Program-made: the position numbers and the translations under genes
Notes under the pieces: generated by a model
The model's input: the letters and a program-made list of their open reading frames with translations, nothing else
The model's database searches: none
Told to the model about the DNA's origin: nothing
In this document: one piece after another, positions 1 to 6,767 of the stretch
Position numbering within the stretch: the stretch's first letter is position 1
Layout: every line of letters begins with the position of its first letter
Source: Pseudomonadota bacterium
GTDB taxonomy: Bacteria; Pseudomonadota; Gammaproteobacteria; Burkholderiales; Rhodocyclaceae
Direction of reading: 5' to 3'
Length of the DNA: 10,349 nucleotides
NCBI GenBank assembly: GCA_030917225.1
Contig: JAUPVD010000178.1
Location: 1-10,349 of the forward strand

Positions 1-139
1 CCATCAGCACATAGTGCGAAAGGCCGATGCCGTCCGGGTTGCAGCTCTTGCGGATGGCGATGGTCGGGGCCACTGTCTCCGGCTTGGCAGTGTTGGTTTG
101 AGCCTGAACCGGTTGTTGTGCTTGAACGGTCTGCGTCAT
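1..139 (-). CDS. Unrecognised protein under B12 riboswitch control (5' part only)
   Basis: Only the first 46 codons are visible; the gene continues past the left edge. ATG at 139 is preferred because GAGGAA (about 146-151) lies about 8 nt upstream; an in-frame ATG at 145 sits too close to that SD. The N-terminus is rich in Q, T, A, V and P (MTQTVQAQQPVQAQ...) and looks disordered rather than like a signal peptide, since it has no charged-then-hydrophobic stretch. It then moves into a more ordered segment, IAIRKSCNPDGIGLSHYVLM, with one cysteine. I do not recognise the family from this fragment. The strong cobalamin riboswitch in its leader implies a product tied to B12: synthesis, uptake, salvage, or a B12-independent substitute enzyme. 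That is an inference from regulation only. The reading frame is open throughout the visible part. Confidence 0.7.
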   Translation of the reverse strand, partial: MTQTVQAQQPVQAQTNTAKPETVAPTIAIRKSCNPDGIGLSHYVLM

Positions 140-177
140 GATCATTTCCTCGAATCAGAAAGTAGAAAAACAAAAAG

Positions 178-357
178 GGCTCCGTCTCGGTTCAACACGT
201 CTTCTGGCTTCCGGATCAGCCGAAGCGCTGCACCTTCCCGGCGGAGTGGTCTCCGTCAGTGGTTAGCCTTGCGGCCTTACAGCGTTCGTTCCCGGTTACA
301 GCGGCGGGCCCGCCACGGATTCGCACCGTGTTCCGTTTCGTTGAATCGAAAGGAGCC
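178..357 (-). ncRNA. Cobalamin (B12) riboswitch
   Basis: Read on the minus strand, this leader carries the conserved cobalamin aptamer blocks in the right order. They are GGTGCGAATCC (327-317), GCCGCTGTAACC (304-293), CCACTG (262-257), GGGAAGG (239-233) and the B12-box-like GGAAGCCAGAAGACG (213-199). A closing helix is possible between GGCTCC (357-352) and GGAGCC (183-178). A T-rich run (about 176-164) follows immediately, then the SD and start codon of the gene at 139. By family knowledge these elements repress downstream expression when adenosylcobalamin is bound. Whether control here is by termination or by SD masking cannot be settled by eye: the run of Ts favours termination, but I see no strong separate terminator hairpin. 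Confidence 0.93.
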
Positions 358-360
358 GCG

Positions 361-390
361 ATTTTCGCCGAGATGGCGGGTCTCGGTCAA
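361..390 (-). promoter_or_regulatory. Candidate sigma70 promoter for B12-riboswitch transcript
   Basis: On the minus strand TTGACC (390-385, 5/6 to consensus) lies 18 bp from GAAAAT (366-361, 4/6). The predicted start near 354 falls at the 5' edge of the riboswitch, which is where it would be needed. The -10 match is modest, so the call rests mainly on position. Confidence 0.4.
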
Positions 391-436
391 GAAGCGGGCA
401 TATTTTGCTTCCGTCATCTGGGTATATATTTGTTGA

Positions 437-465
437 TTGATTTACAAGGTTTTTCCCCTTAATAT
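437..465 (+). promoter_or_regulatory. Candidate sigma70 promoter for nucleotidyltransferase-fold gene
   Basis: TTGATT (437-442) and TAATAT (460-465) are 17 bp apart in an AT-rich island that contrasts with the GC-rich genes. Each hexamer matches 4/6. The predicted start near 472 gives a leader of about 24 nt before the TTG at 496. Confidence 0.4.
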
Positions 466-494
466 TAGGATTGTGGTTAAAAAAGGGGAAAACC
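448..494. repeat. Inverted repeat spanning promoter and SD
   Basis: The left arm GGTTTTTCCCCTT (448-460) is the reverse complement of the right arm AAGGGGAAAACC (483-494) apart from one extra T. The spacer is 22 bp. The left arm lies between the putative -35 and -10; the right arm contains the GGGGA ribosome binding site of the gene at 496. It could be a repressor operator or, in a longer transcript, an SD-masking hairpin. Confidence 0.7.
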
Positions 495-495
495 A

Positions 496-1506
496 TTGAA
501 ATTCAATGATGAAAGCCTCAGGGTCGCGGCAAATCTCCGGCAGTTCTACGACGCCTGGATCGAGTCTGCACGCGAGCTCGACACCTGCGATGTCCGGCTG
601 TTCTGGAAGACGGTCAATGGCGCCGAATACCTGGTTTCCCGCAACCGCCATGGCTCGGAACGCTCACTCGGCCGCCGCGCTGCGGCTACCGAGCAGCAGT
701 TCGACGACTACGCGCAGCGCAAGTTGCGGCTGACGGAACAGGAAGAAGCGCGCGCGCTTCGCTTGCAGGAGACCTGCCGGCTCTATATCGCGCTGCGCCT
801 GGGGGCGATTGCCAGCGAAGCCGCCGAAATCCTGCGCGCAGCCGACCGGCGCGGGCTGCTGGATAACTGCCTGCGCGTGGTGGGCACCAATGCCCTGGCG
901 GCCTATGAACTGGAAGCTGCTTCCCGCTTCGCCATCGGCATGGATTCCACTGAAGACTTCGATCTGGCCTGGTCGGCGGATAAAAAAACCGCACTGGCGC
1001 TCGCCGCTCAGTCGCCCGTCTCCATCTTCGGCATGCTCAAAGCCATTGACTCAACCTACACGATCAACAGCGAGCGGCCCTTTCAGGCGCGAAATGCCAA
1101 AGCCTACGAGGTTGAGTTGCTGGTGGCACCGTCCTGCGTTGCCGCCTTGCCAGGCTCGATTGGCCTGGCGCCAATTCCACTGCCCGAGCAGGAATGGCTG
1201 CTCGAAGGGCGGCCGGTCGATCAGGTGGTGTGCGGCCGTAACGGTACGCCGGCACGCATCGTCGCACCCGACCCGCGCTGGTTCGCGCTGCATAAGCTGT
1301 GGATGTCCGATCAGGACAAGCGCAATCCGCTGAAACGGCCCAAGGACAAGCGTCAGGGCGAAGCCTTGTTGTCGGCCATTACTGCCGAGATGCCGCATTA
1401 CCCGCTGGATGAGGCATTCCGCACAACACTGCCGCCCGAGTTGCTGCCGTATTTCGACGTCTGGCGCAGCTCGCAGGATGAGAAAAAGATGCCGCGGCTG
1501 TTTTGA
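496..1506 (+). CDS. GSU2403-like nucleotidyltransferase-fold protein
   Basis: A 336-residue protein that matches, from memory, the GSU2403 family of nucleotidyltransferase-fold proteins (NTP_transf_8 type). The N-terminal part (about 1-115) is charged and probably helical. The core has VVGTNALAAYE (128-138) followed by STEDFDLAW (151-159), where D154 and D156 form the D-x-D pair expected to bind metal in Pol-beta-like nucleotidyltransferases. E207 in VELLV could be the third acidic residue. A basic C-terminal segment (KRPKDKRQG, 280-288) follows an LHKLWMS motif. The start is TTG at 496: AGGGGAA is well spaced about 7 nt upstream, and there is no in-frame ATG until codon 149. Substrate and role are unknown for the family; I see no partner gene such as a HEPN antitoxin or toxin next to it. 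It diverges from the B12-regulated gene and is probably transcribed alone. Confidence 0.85.
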   Translation: MKFNDESLRVAANLRQFYDAWIESARELDTCDVRLFWKTVNGAEYLVSRNRHGSERSLGRRAAATEQQFDDYAQRKLRLTEQEEARALRLQETCRLYIALRLGAIASEAAEILRAADRRGLLDNCLRVVGTNALAAYELEAASRFAIGMDSTEDFDLAWSADKKTALALAAQSPVSIFGMLKAIDSTYTINSERPFQARNAKAYEVELLVAPSCVAALPGSIGLAPIPLPEQEWLLEGRPVDQVVCGRNGTPARIVAPDPRWFALHKLWMSDQDKRNPLKRPKDKRQGEALLSAITAEMPHYPLDEAFRTTLPPELLPYFDVWRSSQDEKKMPRLF

Positions 1507-1536
1507 CGATACGGCTCATTGATTTCATGAAAACCC

Positions 1537-1573
1537 GATTTCAAGTTGATTCCAAGCCGATTGAAAACCGATT
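1537..1573 (+). repeat. 11-bp-phased GATT direct repeats upstream of antiporter
   Basis: GATT occurs at 1537, 1548, 1559 and 1570, exactly 11 bp apart. Units read GATTTCAAGTT, GATTCCAAGCC, GATTGAAAACC and GATT. A further GATTTCA lies at 1521, out of phase. The 11-bp spacing puts all copies on about the same helix face, about 65-100 bp upstream of the antiporter ATG. This resembles the layout, not the sequence, of OmpR/PhoB-type direct-repeat operators. Confidence 0.5.
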
Positions 1574-1618
1574 CGCCCTCGCGCAAAGGCCTTAAACAAG
1601 GCTAGGATTCCGGCTTCA

Positions 1619-1624
1619 TAAAAT
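1619..1624 (+). promoter_or_regulatory. Candidate -10 box of antiporter promoter
   Basis: TAAAAT (5/6 to TATAAT) lies 14 nt before the antiporter ATG. No good -35 hexamer is found 16-18 bp upstream, which would fit a promoter that needs an activator. A start near 1631 would leave a leader of only about 8 nt, consistent with the absence of a Shine-Dalgarno sequence. Confidence 0.3.
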
Positions 1625-1638
1625 ACGAATAGATAAAT

Positions 1639-3195
1639 ATGCTGCTGCTTGAACTGGTCCTGTTGCTGATGATCTGTGCCGTCGCCCTTGGCTGGCTGGC
1701 GCGGCATTTCAAGTTCCCTTACCCGATTGCCCTGGTGGTGGGTGGCGCACTGCTGGGACTGATTCCAAAACTGCCGCAGTTCCCGTTCGACCCGCAGCTG
1801 ATCCTGGTCATTGTTCTGCCGCCGATCCTGTATCAGGCATCTCTGCTGACCTCGTGGAGCGATTTCAAGGCCAATATCCGCCCGATCAGCCTGCTGGCCA
1901 TCGGGCTGGTCGTTGCCACCACGCTGGCGGTCGGCCTGGCGCTCAAGCTGATGGTGCCTTCCGTTCCGTGGGCGGCCGCCTTTGTCCTCGGTGCCATCAT
2001 TTCGCCACCGGATGCCGTGGCTGCAACCACCATCCTGTCGCGCCTGAACATGCCACGGCATATCGTGACCATCCTCGAAGGCGAGAGTCTGGTGAACGAC
2101 GCGTCGGGGCTCGTCATCTACAAGCTGGCCATTGTCGCCGTACTGACCGGTGCTTTTTCGTTCGCCGAAGCGAGCGCGCAGTTTGCCCTGGTGTCGGTGG
2201 GTGGCGTGCTCATCGGCATCGTGTTGGCGTTTGTCTTCATCGCCATCCACCGCCGGTTGGGAGACCCGTTCATCGAGGTCATTACCGCTCTGATCGTGCC
2301 CTATACGGTTTACATCGCGGCGGAGTCGTTGCACGTATCGGGGGTGTTGGCGGTGGTGGCAGCCGGGCTGGTGCGCGGGCGTTATTCGCCAGAGATTGTT
2401 TCGGCAGAAATGCGGATCATGGCCCGTTCGGTGTGGAACGTGCTCGTCTTCATGCTGAACAGCCTGATCTTCATTCTGATCGGCATCCAGATGTCGGATG
2501 TGATGGACAACCTCGGTCGCTACCCGTTGTCGGAGCTACTGCTGCTGGGCACGCTGATCAGTGTGGTGGCAATTGCCGTGCGCTTTCTCTGGGTTTTTCC
2601 GGTGGCCTACCTTCCGCGCTGGTTGAGTGGCAACCTGCACGAACAGGCACCGAAGCTGCGTCGCCGCGAGTTGACCATCATCAGCTGGTGCGGCATGCGC
2701 GGCATCGTTTCCCTCGCCGCTGCGCTGGCACTGCCTGTTGTCATGCCCAACGGCGAGCCGTTTCCGGCACGCGACCTGATTATTTTCCTGACCTTCTTTG
2801 TCATTGCCACGACCCTTGTTGGTCAAGGGTTATCGCTGACCCCGCTGATTCGCAAACTCAAGGTGGGCTCGGACTGGAGCATGGCGAAGGAACAGCAGCT
2901 GGTTTATTCGGCCATGAGCAGTGCGGCCTTGGCGGCCATCGACAGCCATCTGGTCAATACGCAACTGTTACCGGAGCGGGTTGATCGATTGCGCTCGGAA
3001 ATTGCCGGCCAGACGGTTCAGTTGGCTTCGGACGGGCAGGAGTCAGCCCTCAAAGACGATTTATTGCAGTTCCGCCGGATTGTGATCAAGGCTAAACGTG
3101 CCGAGCTGATTCGTCTGTGGCGAGAGAATGAGATCAGCGACGAGGTCATGCGCCATCAGGAGGAAGTCCTGGATTATCAGGAAGCCCAGCTCTGA
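1639..3195 (+). CDS. CPA1-family Na+/H+ antiporter
   Basis: A 518-residue inner-membrane protein of the monovalent cation:proton antiporter-1 family (bacterial type related to E. coli YjcE). It exchanges internal Na+ (possibly K+) for external H+, for pH and salt balance. Roughly twelve hydrophobic segments fill residues 1-405. Key motifs are LPPILYQ (60-66), ISPPDAVAAT (121-130) with D125, and LEGESLVNDASG (146-157), whose N153-D154 pair is the ion-binding site typical of electroneutral CPA1 carriers. SWCGMRGIVSLA (349-360) contains the conserved R354. Residues 405-518 form a charged cytoplasmic tail likely to be helical and regulatory. The start is fixed by an in-frame TAG at 1630 just upstream. 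There is no visible SD, so initiation may be on a very short leader. It sits alone between the nucleotidyltransferase-fold gene and a shared terminator. Ion specificity cannot be read from sequence. Confidence 0.93.
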   Translation: MLLLELVLLLMICAVALGWLARHFKFPYPIALVVGGALLGLIPKLPQFPFDPQLILVIVLPPILYQASLLTSWSDFKANIRPISLLAIGLVVATTLAVGLALKLMVPSVPWAAAFVLGAIISPPDAVAATTILSRLNMPRHIVTILEGESLVNDASGLVIYKLAIVAVLTGAFSFAEASAQFALVSVGGVLIGIVLAFVFIAIHRRLGDPFIEVITALIVPYTVYIAAESLHVSGVLAVVAAGLVRGRYSPEIVSAEMRIMARSVWNVLVFMLNSLIFILIGIQMSDVMDNLGRYPLSELLLLGTLISVVAIAVRFLWVFPVAYLPRWLSGNLHEQAPKLRRRELTIISWCGMRGIVSLAAALALPVVMPNGEPFPARDLIIFLTFFVIATTLVGQGLSLTPLIRKLKVGSDWSMAKEQQLVYSAMSSAALAAIDSHLVNTQLLPERVDRLRSEIAGQTVQLASDGQESALKDDLLQFRRIVIKAKRAELIRLWRENEISDEVMRHQEEVLDYQEAQL

Positions 3196-3207
3196 GCGCG
3201 TCGTTGG

Positions 3208-3224
3208 GCCATTCGCCAAATGGC
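3208..3224 (+). other. Small hairpin after antiporter stop
   Basis: GCCATT (3208-3213) and AATGGC (3219-3224) form a 6-bp stem with a 5-nt loop, 12 nt after the stop codon and followed by TTGTTGT. It could be a weak first terminator or an mRNA 3' stabiliser. The stronger terminator lies 70 bp further on. Confidence 0.3.
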
Positions 3225-3292
3225 TTGTTGTGCTGCGGGCAGGATGTCTGTTTCCGGCAGCGGACTCAAAATTCACTATCGGATCGCAAAGT

Positions 3293-3324
3293 AAAAAGCC
3301 CGAGCCAATGGCCCGGGCTTTCTT
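3293..3324. terminator. Bidirectional intrinsic terminator between antiporter and gcvP
   Basis: AAAGCCCG (3295-3302) pairs with CGGGCTTT (3314-3321). GCC/GGC pairs continue the stem after one A/C mismatch, leaving an AAT loop. Plus-strand transcripts end in TTTCTT and minus-strand transcripts in CTTTTTAC. It therefore serves both convergent units: the antiporter gene and the gcvTHP operon. Confidence 0.85.
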
Positions 3325-3342
3325 GATGCTGCACCAAGCACA

Positions 3343-6219
3343 CTACGCCGCGTAATCGTCCATCGGCGGGCAGGAGCAGTGCAGGTTGCGGTCGCCGTAC
3401 ACGTCGTCAATGCGGTTCACGCTCGGCCAGAACTTGTTGTCACGCACAAACGGCAGCGGGAAGACGGCTTCCTCGCGGCTGTAGGCCCGGTCCCACTCGG
3501 CGGCGGTAACGTCGGCCTGGGTGTGCGGGGCGTTCTTGAGCGGGTTGGCATCGGCCGGCCAAGTGCCGTTCTCGATCTTGCGGATCTCCTCGCGGATCGA
3601 AACCATGGCTGAAATGAAACGGTCGAGCTCGGCCTTGGGTTCCGATTCGGTCGGCTCGACCATGATCGTGCCAGCCACCGGGAAGCTCACCGTCGGGGCG
3701 TGGAAGCCGTAGTCCATCAGGCGCTTGGCGATGTCGATCTCGGCGATGCCGGTGGCCGCCTTGATCTGGCGGATGTCGAGGATGCACTCGTGCGCGACGC
3801 GGCCCTTGCTGCCGACGTAGAGCACCGGGTAGTGCGCCTTGAGCTGGTTGGCCACGTAGTTGGCGTTGAGGATCGCCATTTCGGTAGCGCGTTTGACGCC
3901 TTCGCCGCCGAGCAGGGTGATGTACATCCACGAGATCGGCAGGATCGAGGCCGAGCCGTAAGGCGCGGCTGACACGGCGCCCTGGCCCTGGTGCGGTCCG
4001 GGAATGGCCTGCACGACGTGGTTGGCCATGAACGGGGCGAGGTGGGCCTTGAGGCCGATCGGACCCATGCCCGGGCCGCCGCCGCCGTGCGGGATGGCGA
4101 AGGTCTTGTGCAGGTTCATGTGGCTGACATCGGCACCGATGAAGCCCGGCGAGGTCAGGCCGACCTGGGCGTTGAGGTTGGCGCCATCCATGTAAACCTG
4201 GCCGCCGTGCTGGTGCACGATGGCGCAGATGTCCTTGACCGCTTCCTCGAAGACGCCGTGCGTCGAGGGGTAGGTGATCATCAGGCAGGCGAGGTTGGCA
4301 GCGTGCTGCTCGGCCTTGGCCTTGAGGTCGGCGACGGCGACGTTGCCGCTGTCGTCGCAATCGACCACCACTACCTGCATGTTGCACATCTGCGCCGTAG
4401 CCGGGTTGGTGCCGTGGGCCGATTTCGGGATCAGGCAGATGTTGCGGTGGGCCTCATTGCGGCTGGCGTGGTAGCGGCTGATCGCGACCAGGCCCGCATA
4501 TTCGCCCTGTGCGCCGGAGTTTGGCTGCATGCAGATGGCGTCGAAGCCGGTCACCGTCTTCAGGTACTCGGTCAGGCTTTCGATCATTTCGAGGTAGCCC
4601 TGCGCCTGGTCGAGCGGGGCGAAGGGGTGCATGTCGCCGAATTCCGCCCAGGTCACCGGGATCATCTCGCTGGTGGCGTTCAGCTTCATCGTGCACGAAC
4701 CGAGCGAGATCATCGAGTGGTCGAGCGCCAGGTCGCGATTCTGCAGCTTCTTCAGGTAGCGCAGCATGCCGTGCTCGGTGTGATGGCAGTTGAACACCGG
4801 ATGCGTCAGGATGGCGTCTGTGCGCAGCAGGGCTGCGGCCGGGTCATTGGTGGCGACGTGGGTATCGAGCGTAGTGACATCGATCGCAACACCGCTGACC
4901 AGTTTGACCAGCGCGCCGATATCGTCAGCCGTGGTCTTTTCGTCGACCGCAATGCCGAGTTCGCCGCTTGCCGCCTGGCGAAGGTTGTAGCCGGCTGCCT
5001 GAGTTGCCTGATAGACCGACAGCGCCCGGGCGCCGAGGTCAATGCGCAGGGTGTCGAAGAAGGATCGGTTGGTGACTGTTACCCCCGCGCGCTTGAGCCC
5101 TTCAGCGAGAATCGCGGCGAGGCGGTGGATGCGTCCGGCGATGGTCTTCAGGCCCTGCGGGCCGTGATAGACAGCGTACATGCCTGCCATGTTGGCGAGC
5201 AGCACCTGCGAGGTACAGATGTTGGAGTTGGCCTTCTCGCGGCGGATGTGCTGCTCGCGCGTCTGCAGCGTCATGCGGTAGGCCTTGTTGCCACGGGCAT
5301 CCTTCGAGACACCGATGATGCGGCCGGCCATGGAGCGCACGTTGGCTTCGCGCGTGGCAAAGAAGGCGGCGTGCGGACCGCCGAAGCCCATCGGTACGCC
5401 AAAGCGCTGCGAGGAACCAAAGGCGATGTCGGCGCCCATGGCGCCAGGCGACTTGAGCAGCACCAGCGCCATCAGGTCGGTGGCGACGGCCACCACGCCA
5501 CCGCGCGTTTTTACGGCGTCGATGGCGGCGGAGAGGTCGGTTGCCTCGCCGCGATCGTTCGGGTATTGGAACAGGGCGCCGAACACCTCCTCGCGCGCCG
5601 CTTCTTCCGGTTTGCCGAGCTTAACGTCGAAGCCGAAGAAACCGGCGCGGGTCTTGACCACGTCGATAGTCTGCGGGAAGCAATCCTCATCGACGAAGAA
5701 GACGTTCGATTTCGATTTCGACACGCGGCGGGCCATGGTCATGGCTTCGGCAGCGGCGGTAGCTTCGTCGAGCAGCGAGGCGTTGGCCAGTTCAAGGCCG
5801 GTCAGGTCGATCACCATCTGCTGGTAATTGAGCAGCGCTTCCAGCCGGCCTTGGGCGATTTCGGCCTGGTAGGGCGTATAGGCGGTGTACCAGCCCGGGT
5901 TTTCCATGACATTGCGCAGGATGACCTTGGGCGTCAGCGTGTCGTAGTAGCCCATGCCAATCATCGATTTCTTGACCACATTCTTCGCGGCGATGCCCTT
6001 CAGGCGGGCCAGCGCATCGTGTTCGCGCTGCGGCGCAGCCAGCGGCAGCGGTGCCGACAGACGGATGGCGGCCGGTACGGTCTGTTCGATCAGCGCATCG
6101 AGGCTGGGCGCACCGAGGACGGCCAGCATGGCGGCGGTTTCGTCGGCATTCGGGCCGATGTGGCGATGGATGAATTCGTCGCGCTGTTCGAGCGCGGAGA
6201 GCGACAATTTTTCGGTCAT
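3343..6219 (-). CDS. gcvP: Glycine dehydrogenase (decarboxylating), P-protein
   Basis: A 958-residue, PLP-dependent P-protein of the glycine cleavage system. It decarboxylates glycine and transfers the aminomethyl group to the lipoyl arm of GcvH. The length matches E. coli GcvP (957), and the protein is the single-chain form fusing the alpha and beta halves. The N-terminal half shows FIHRHIGP (16-23) and [10 protein letters not shown] (88-97). The C-terminal half has [10 protein letters not shown] (505-514), KSAHGTNPA (599-607) and [19 protein letters not shown] (699-717), in which K705 is the PLP Schiff-base lysine. The start at 6219 ([16 protein letters not shown]) is chosen because the domain begins there; the open frame runs 67 codons further upstream, but only through a repeat and the end of gcvH. 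SD is weak (GGACC). It is the last gene of gcvTHP, cytosolic, and regulated through the upstream glycine riboswitch. Confidence 0.98.
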   Translation of the reverse strand: MTEKLSLSALEQRDEFIHRHIGPNADETAAMLAVLGAPSLDALIEQTVPAAIRLSAPLPLAAPQREHDALARLKGIAAKNVVKKSMIGMGYYDTLTPKVILRNVMENPGWYTAYTPYQAEIAQGRLEALLNYQQMVIDLTGLELANASLLDEATAAAEAMTMARRVSKSKSNVFFVDEDCFPQTIDVVKTRAGFFGFDVKLGKPEEAAREEVFGALFQYPNDRGEATDLSAAIDAVKTRGGVVAVATDLMALVLLKSPGAMGADIAFGSSQRFGVPMGFGGPHAAFFATREANVRSMAGRIIGVSKDARGNKAYRMTLQTREQHIRREKANSNICTSQVLLANMAGMYAVYHGPQGLKTIAGRIHRLAAILAEGLKRAGVTVTNRSFFDTLRIDLGARALSVYQATQAAGYNLRQAASGELGIAVDEKTTADDIGALVKLVSGVAIDVTTLDTHVATNDPAAALLRTDAILTHPVFNCHHTEHGMLRYLKKLQNRDLALDHSMISLGSCTMKLNATSEMIPVTWAEFGDMHPFAPLDQAQGYLEMIESLTEYLKTVTGFDAICMQPNSGAQGEYAGLVAISRYHASRNEAHRNICLIPKSAHGTNPATAQMCNMQVVVVDCDDSGNVAVADLKAKAEQHAANLACLMITYPSTHGVFEEAVKDICAIVHQHGGQVYMDGANLNAQVGLTSPGFIGADVSHMNLHKTFAIPHGGGGPGMGPIGLKAHLAPFMANHVVQAIPGPHQGQGAVSAAPYGSASILPISWMYITLLGGEGVKRATEMAILNANYVANQLKAHYPVLYVGSKGRVAHECILDIRQIKAATGIAEIDIAKRLMDYGFHAPTVSFPVAGTIMVEPTESEPKAELDRFISAMVSIREEIRKIENGTWPADANPLKNAPHTQADVTAAEWDRAYSREEAVFPLPFVRDNKFWPSVNRIDDVYGDRNLHCSCPPMDDYAA

Positions 6220-6270
6220 GGCTGGTCCGTGGCTGGTGGTCTGGGGGTTCCACTCTGGCTTATCAAAGCC

Positions 6271-6337
6271 GTCACACCGGCAAACGCCGGTGTCCAGAAT
6301 TCTGCACTTGCTGGATTCCGGCGTTCGCCGGAATGAC
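6271..6337. repeat. Inverted pair of REP-like palindromes (BIME-like)
   Basis: Two 27-bp units, 6271-6297 and 6311-6337, lie in opposite orientation with a 13-bp spacer. Each unit is GTC, an 8-bp perfect stem with a 4-nt loop, then CCAG. Unit 1 has stem ACACCGGC/GCCGGTGT with loop AAAC. Unit 2, in the same orientation, has ATTCCGGC/GCCGGAAT with loop GAAC. All four stem differences form two compensated base pairs. The pair lies between gcvH and gcvP, 24 nt after the gcvH stop and about 50 nt before the gcvP start. Such elements are typical of dispersed REP sequences moved by RAYT (TnpA_REP) transposases; none is encoded here. Confidence 0.85.
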
Positions 6338-6361
6338 GCTTCGATTTTCGCCGTCGGTGGT

Positions 6362-6742
6362 TTACTCGCTGATCTTGGCGTAGGCGGCAGCGTCGAGCAG
6401 GGCGTCGACATCCGCAGCATTGGCCGGCTTCAGCTTGAACAGCCAGGCGGCGTAGGCGTCCTGGTTCACGCTTTCCGGTGCGTCGGCGGCGTCCTGGTTT
6501 ACGGCGGTGACTTCGCCGGCGATCGGGGCGTACACGTCGGCGGCGGCCTTGACCGATTCAACCACGGCCGATTCCTGGCCGGCGGCGTAGGCCTTGCCGA
6601 CTTCCGGCAGTTCGACGAAGACGAGGTCGCCCAGCGCTTCCTGCGCGTGGTCGGTGATGCCGATGGTGACGGTGCCGTCGGCCTCGACGCGGACCCATTC
6701 GTGGCTTTCGGTGTACTTCAGGTTGGCGGGAACGTTCGACAT
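6362..6742 (-). CDS. gcvH: Glycine cleavage system H-protein
   Basis: A 126-residue lipoyl-carrier protein that shuttles the aminomethyl group and reducing equivalents between the P-, T- and L-proteins. Family landmarks are YTESHEWV (10-17), the [21 protein letters not shown] stretch (29-49) and the lipoylation site [10 protein letters not shown] (62-71), where K65 is the modified lysine, at the same position as in E. coli GcvH. The [15 protein letters not shown] region (81-95) and the WLFKL segment complete the fold. The start ATG at 6742 has a good SD, AGGAGA, 6-7 nt upstream. It lies 25 nt after gcvT and 142 nt before gcvP. That second gap holds the REP-like pair, so mRNA levels or stability of gcvH and gcvP could differ. 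Lipoylation enzymes and lpd must be encoded elsewhere. Confidence 0.98.
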   Translation of the reverse strand: MSNVPANLKYTESHEWVRVEADGTVTIGITDHAQEALGDLVFVELPEVGKAYAAGQESAVVESVKAAADVYAPIAGEVTAVNQDAADAPESVNQDAYAAWLFKLKPANAADVDALLDAAAYAKISE

Positions 6743-6767
6743 GTTTTTCTCCTGTGGGTTGTTTTGT

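Noticed and set aside
14..462. Two plus-strand open frames (140 and 67 codons)
   Set aside because: They overlap the minus-strand B12-regulated gene and its riboswitch. Composition is typical of random translation of structured RNA, and no SD is seen.
1537..1573. GATT array as a CRISPR or minisatellite
   Set aside because: Units are 11 bp, only partly similar, with no spacers and no cas genes; operator-like phasing is the better reading.
1588..1603. GGCCTT/AAGGCT hairpin as terminator of the nucleotidyltransferase-fold gene
   Set aside because: The stem is short with a G-U pair at its base and no T run follows; too weak to call.
1525..2334. 269-codon minus-strand frame overlapping the antiporter
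   Set aside because: Antisense shadow, dominated by R, Q, D, G and H; the antiporter on the other strand has clear membrane segments and catalytic motifs.
3991..6336. 781-codon open frame on the plus strand
   Set aside because: It is antisense to gcvP, whose motifs and length are fully conserved. The translation is rich in G, H, V, D and R with no recognisable domain: a mirror frame of GC-rich coding DNA.
6220..6420. 67-codon N-terminal extension of gcvP
   Set aside because: The frame runs through the REP-like pair and into the 3' end of gcvH. The GcvP family begins at MTEK (6219).
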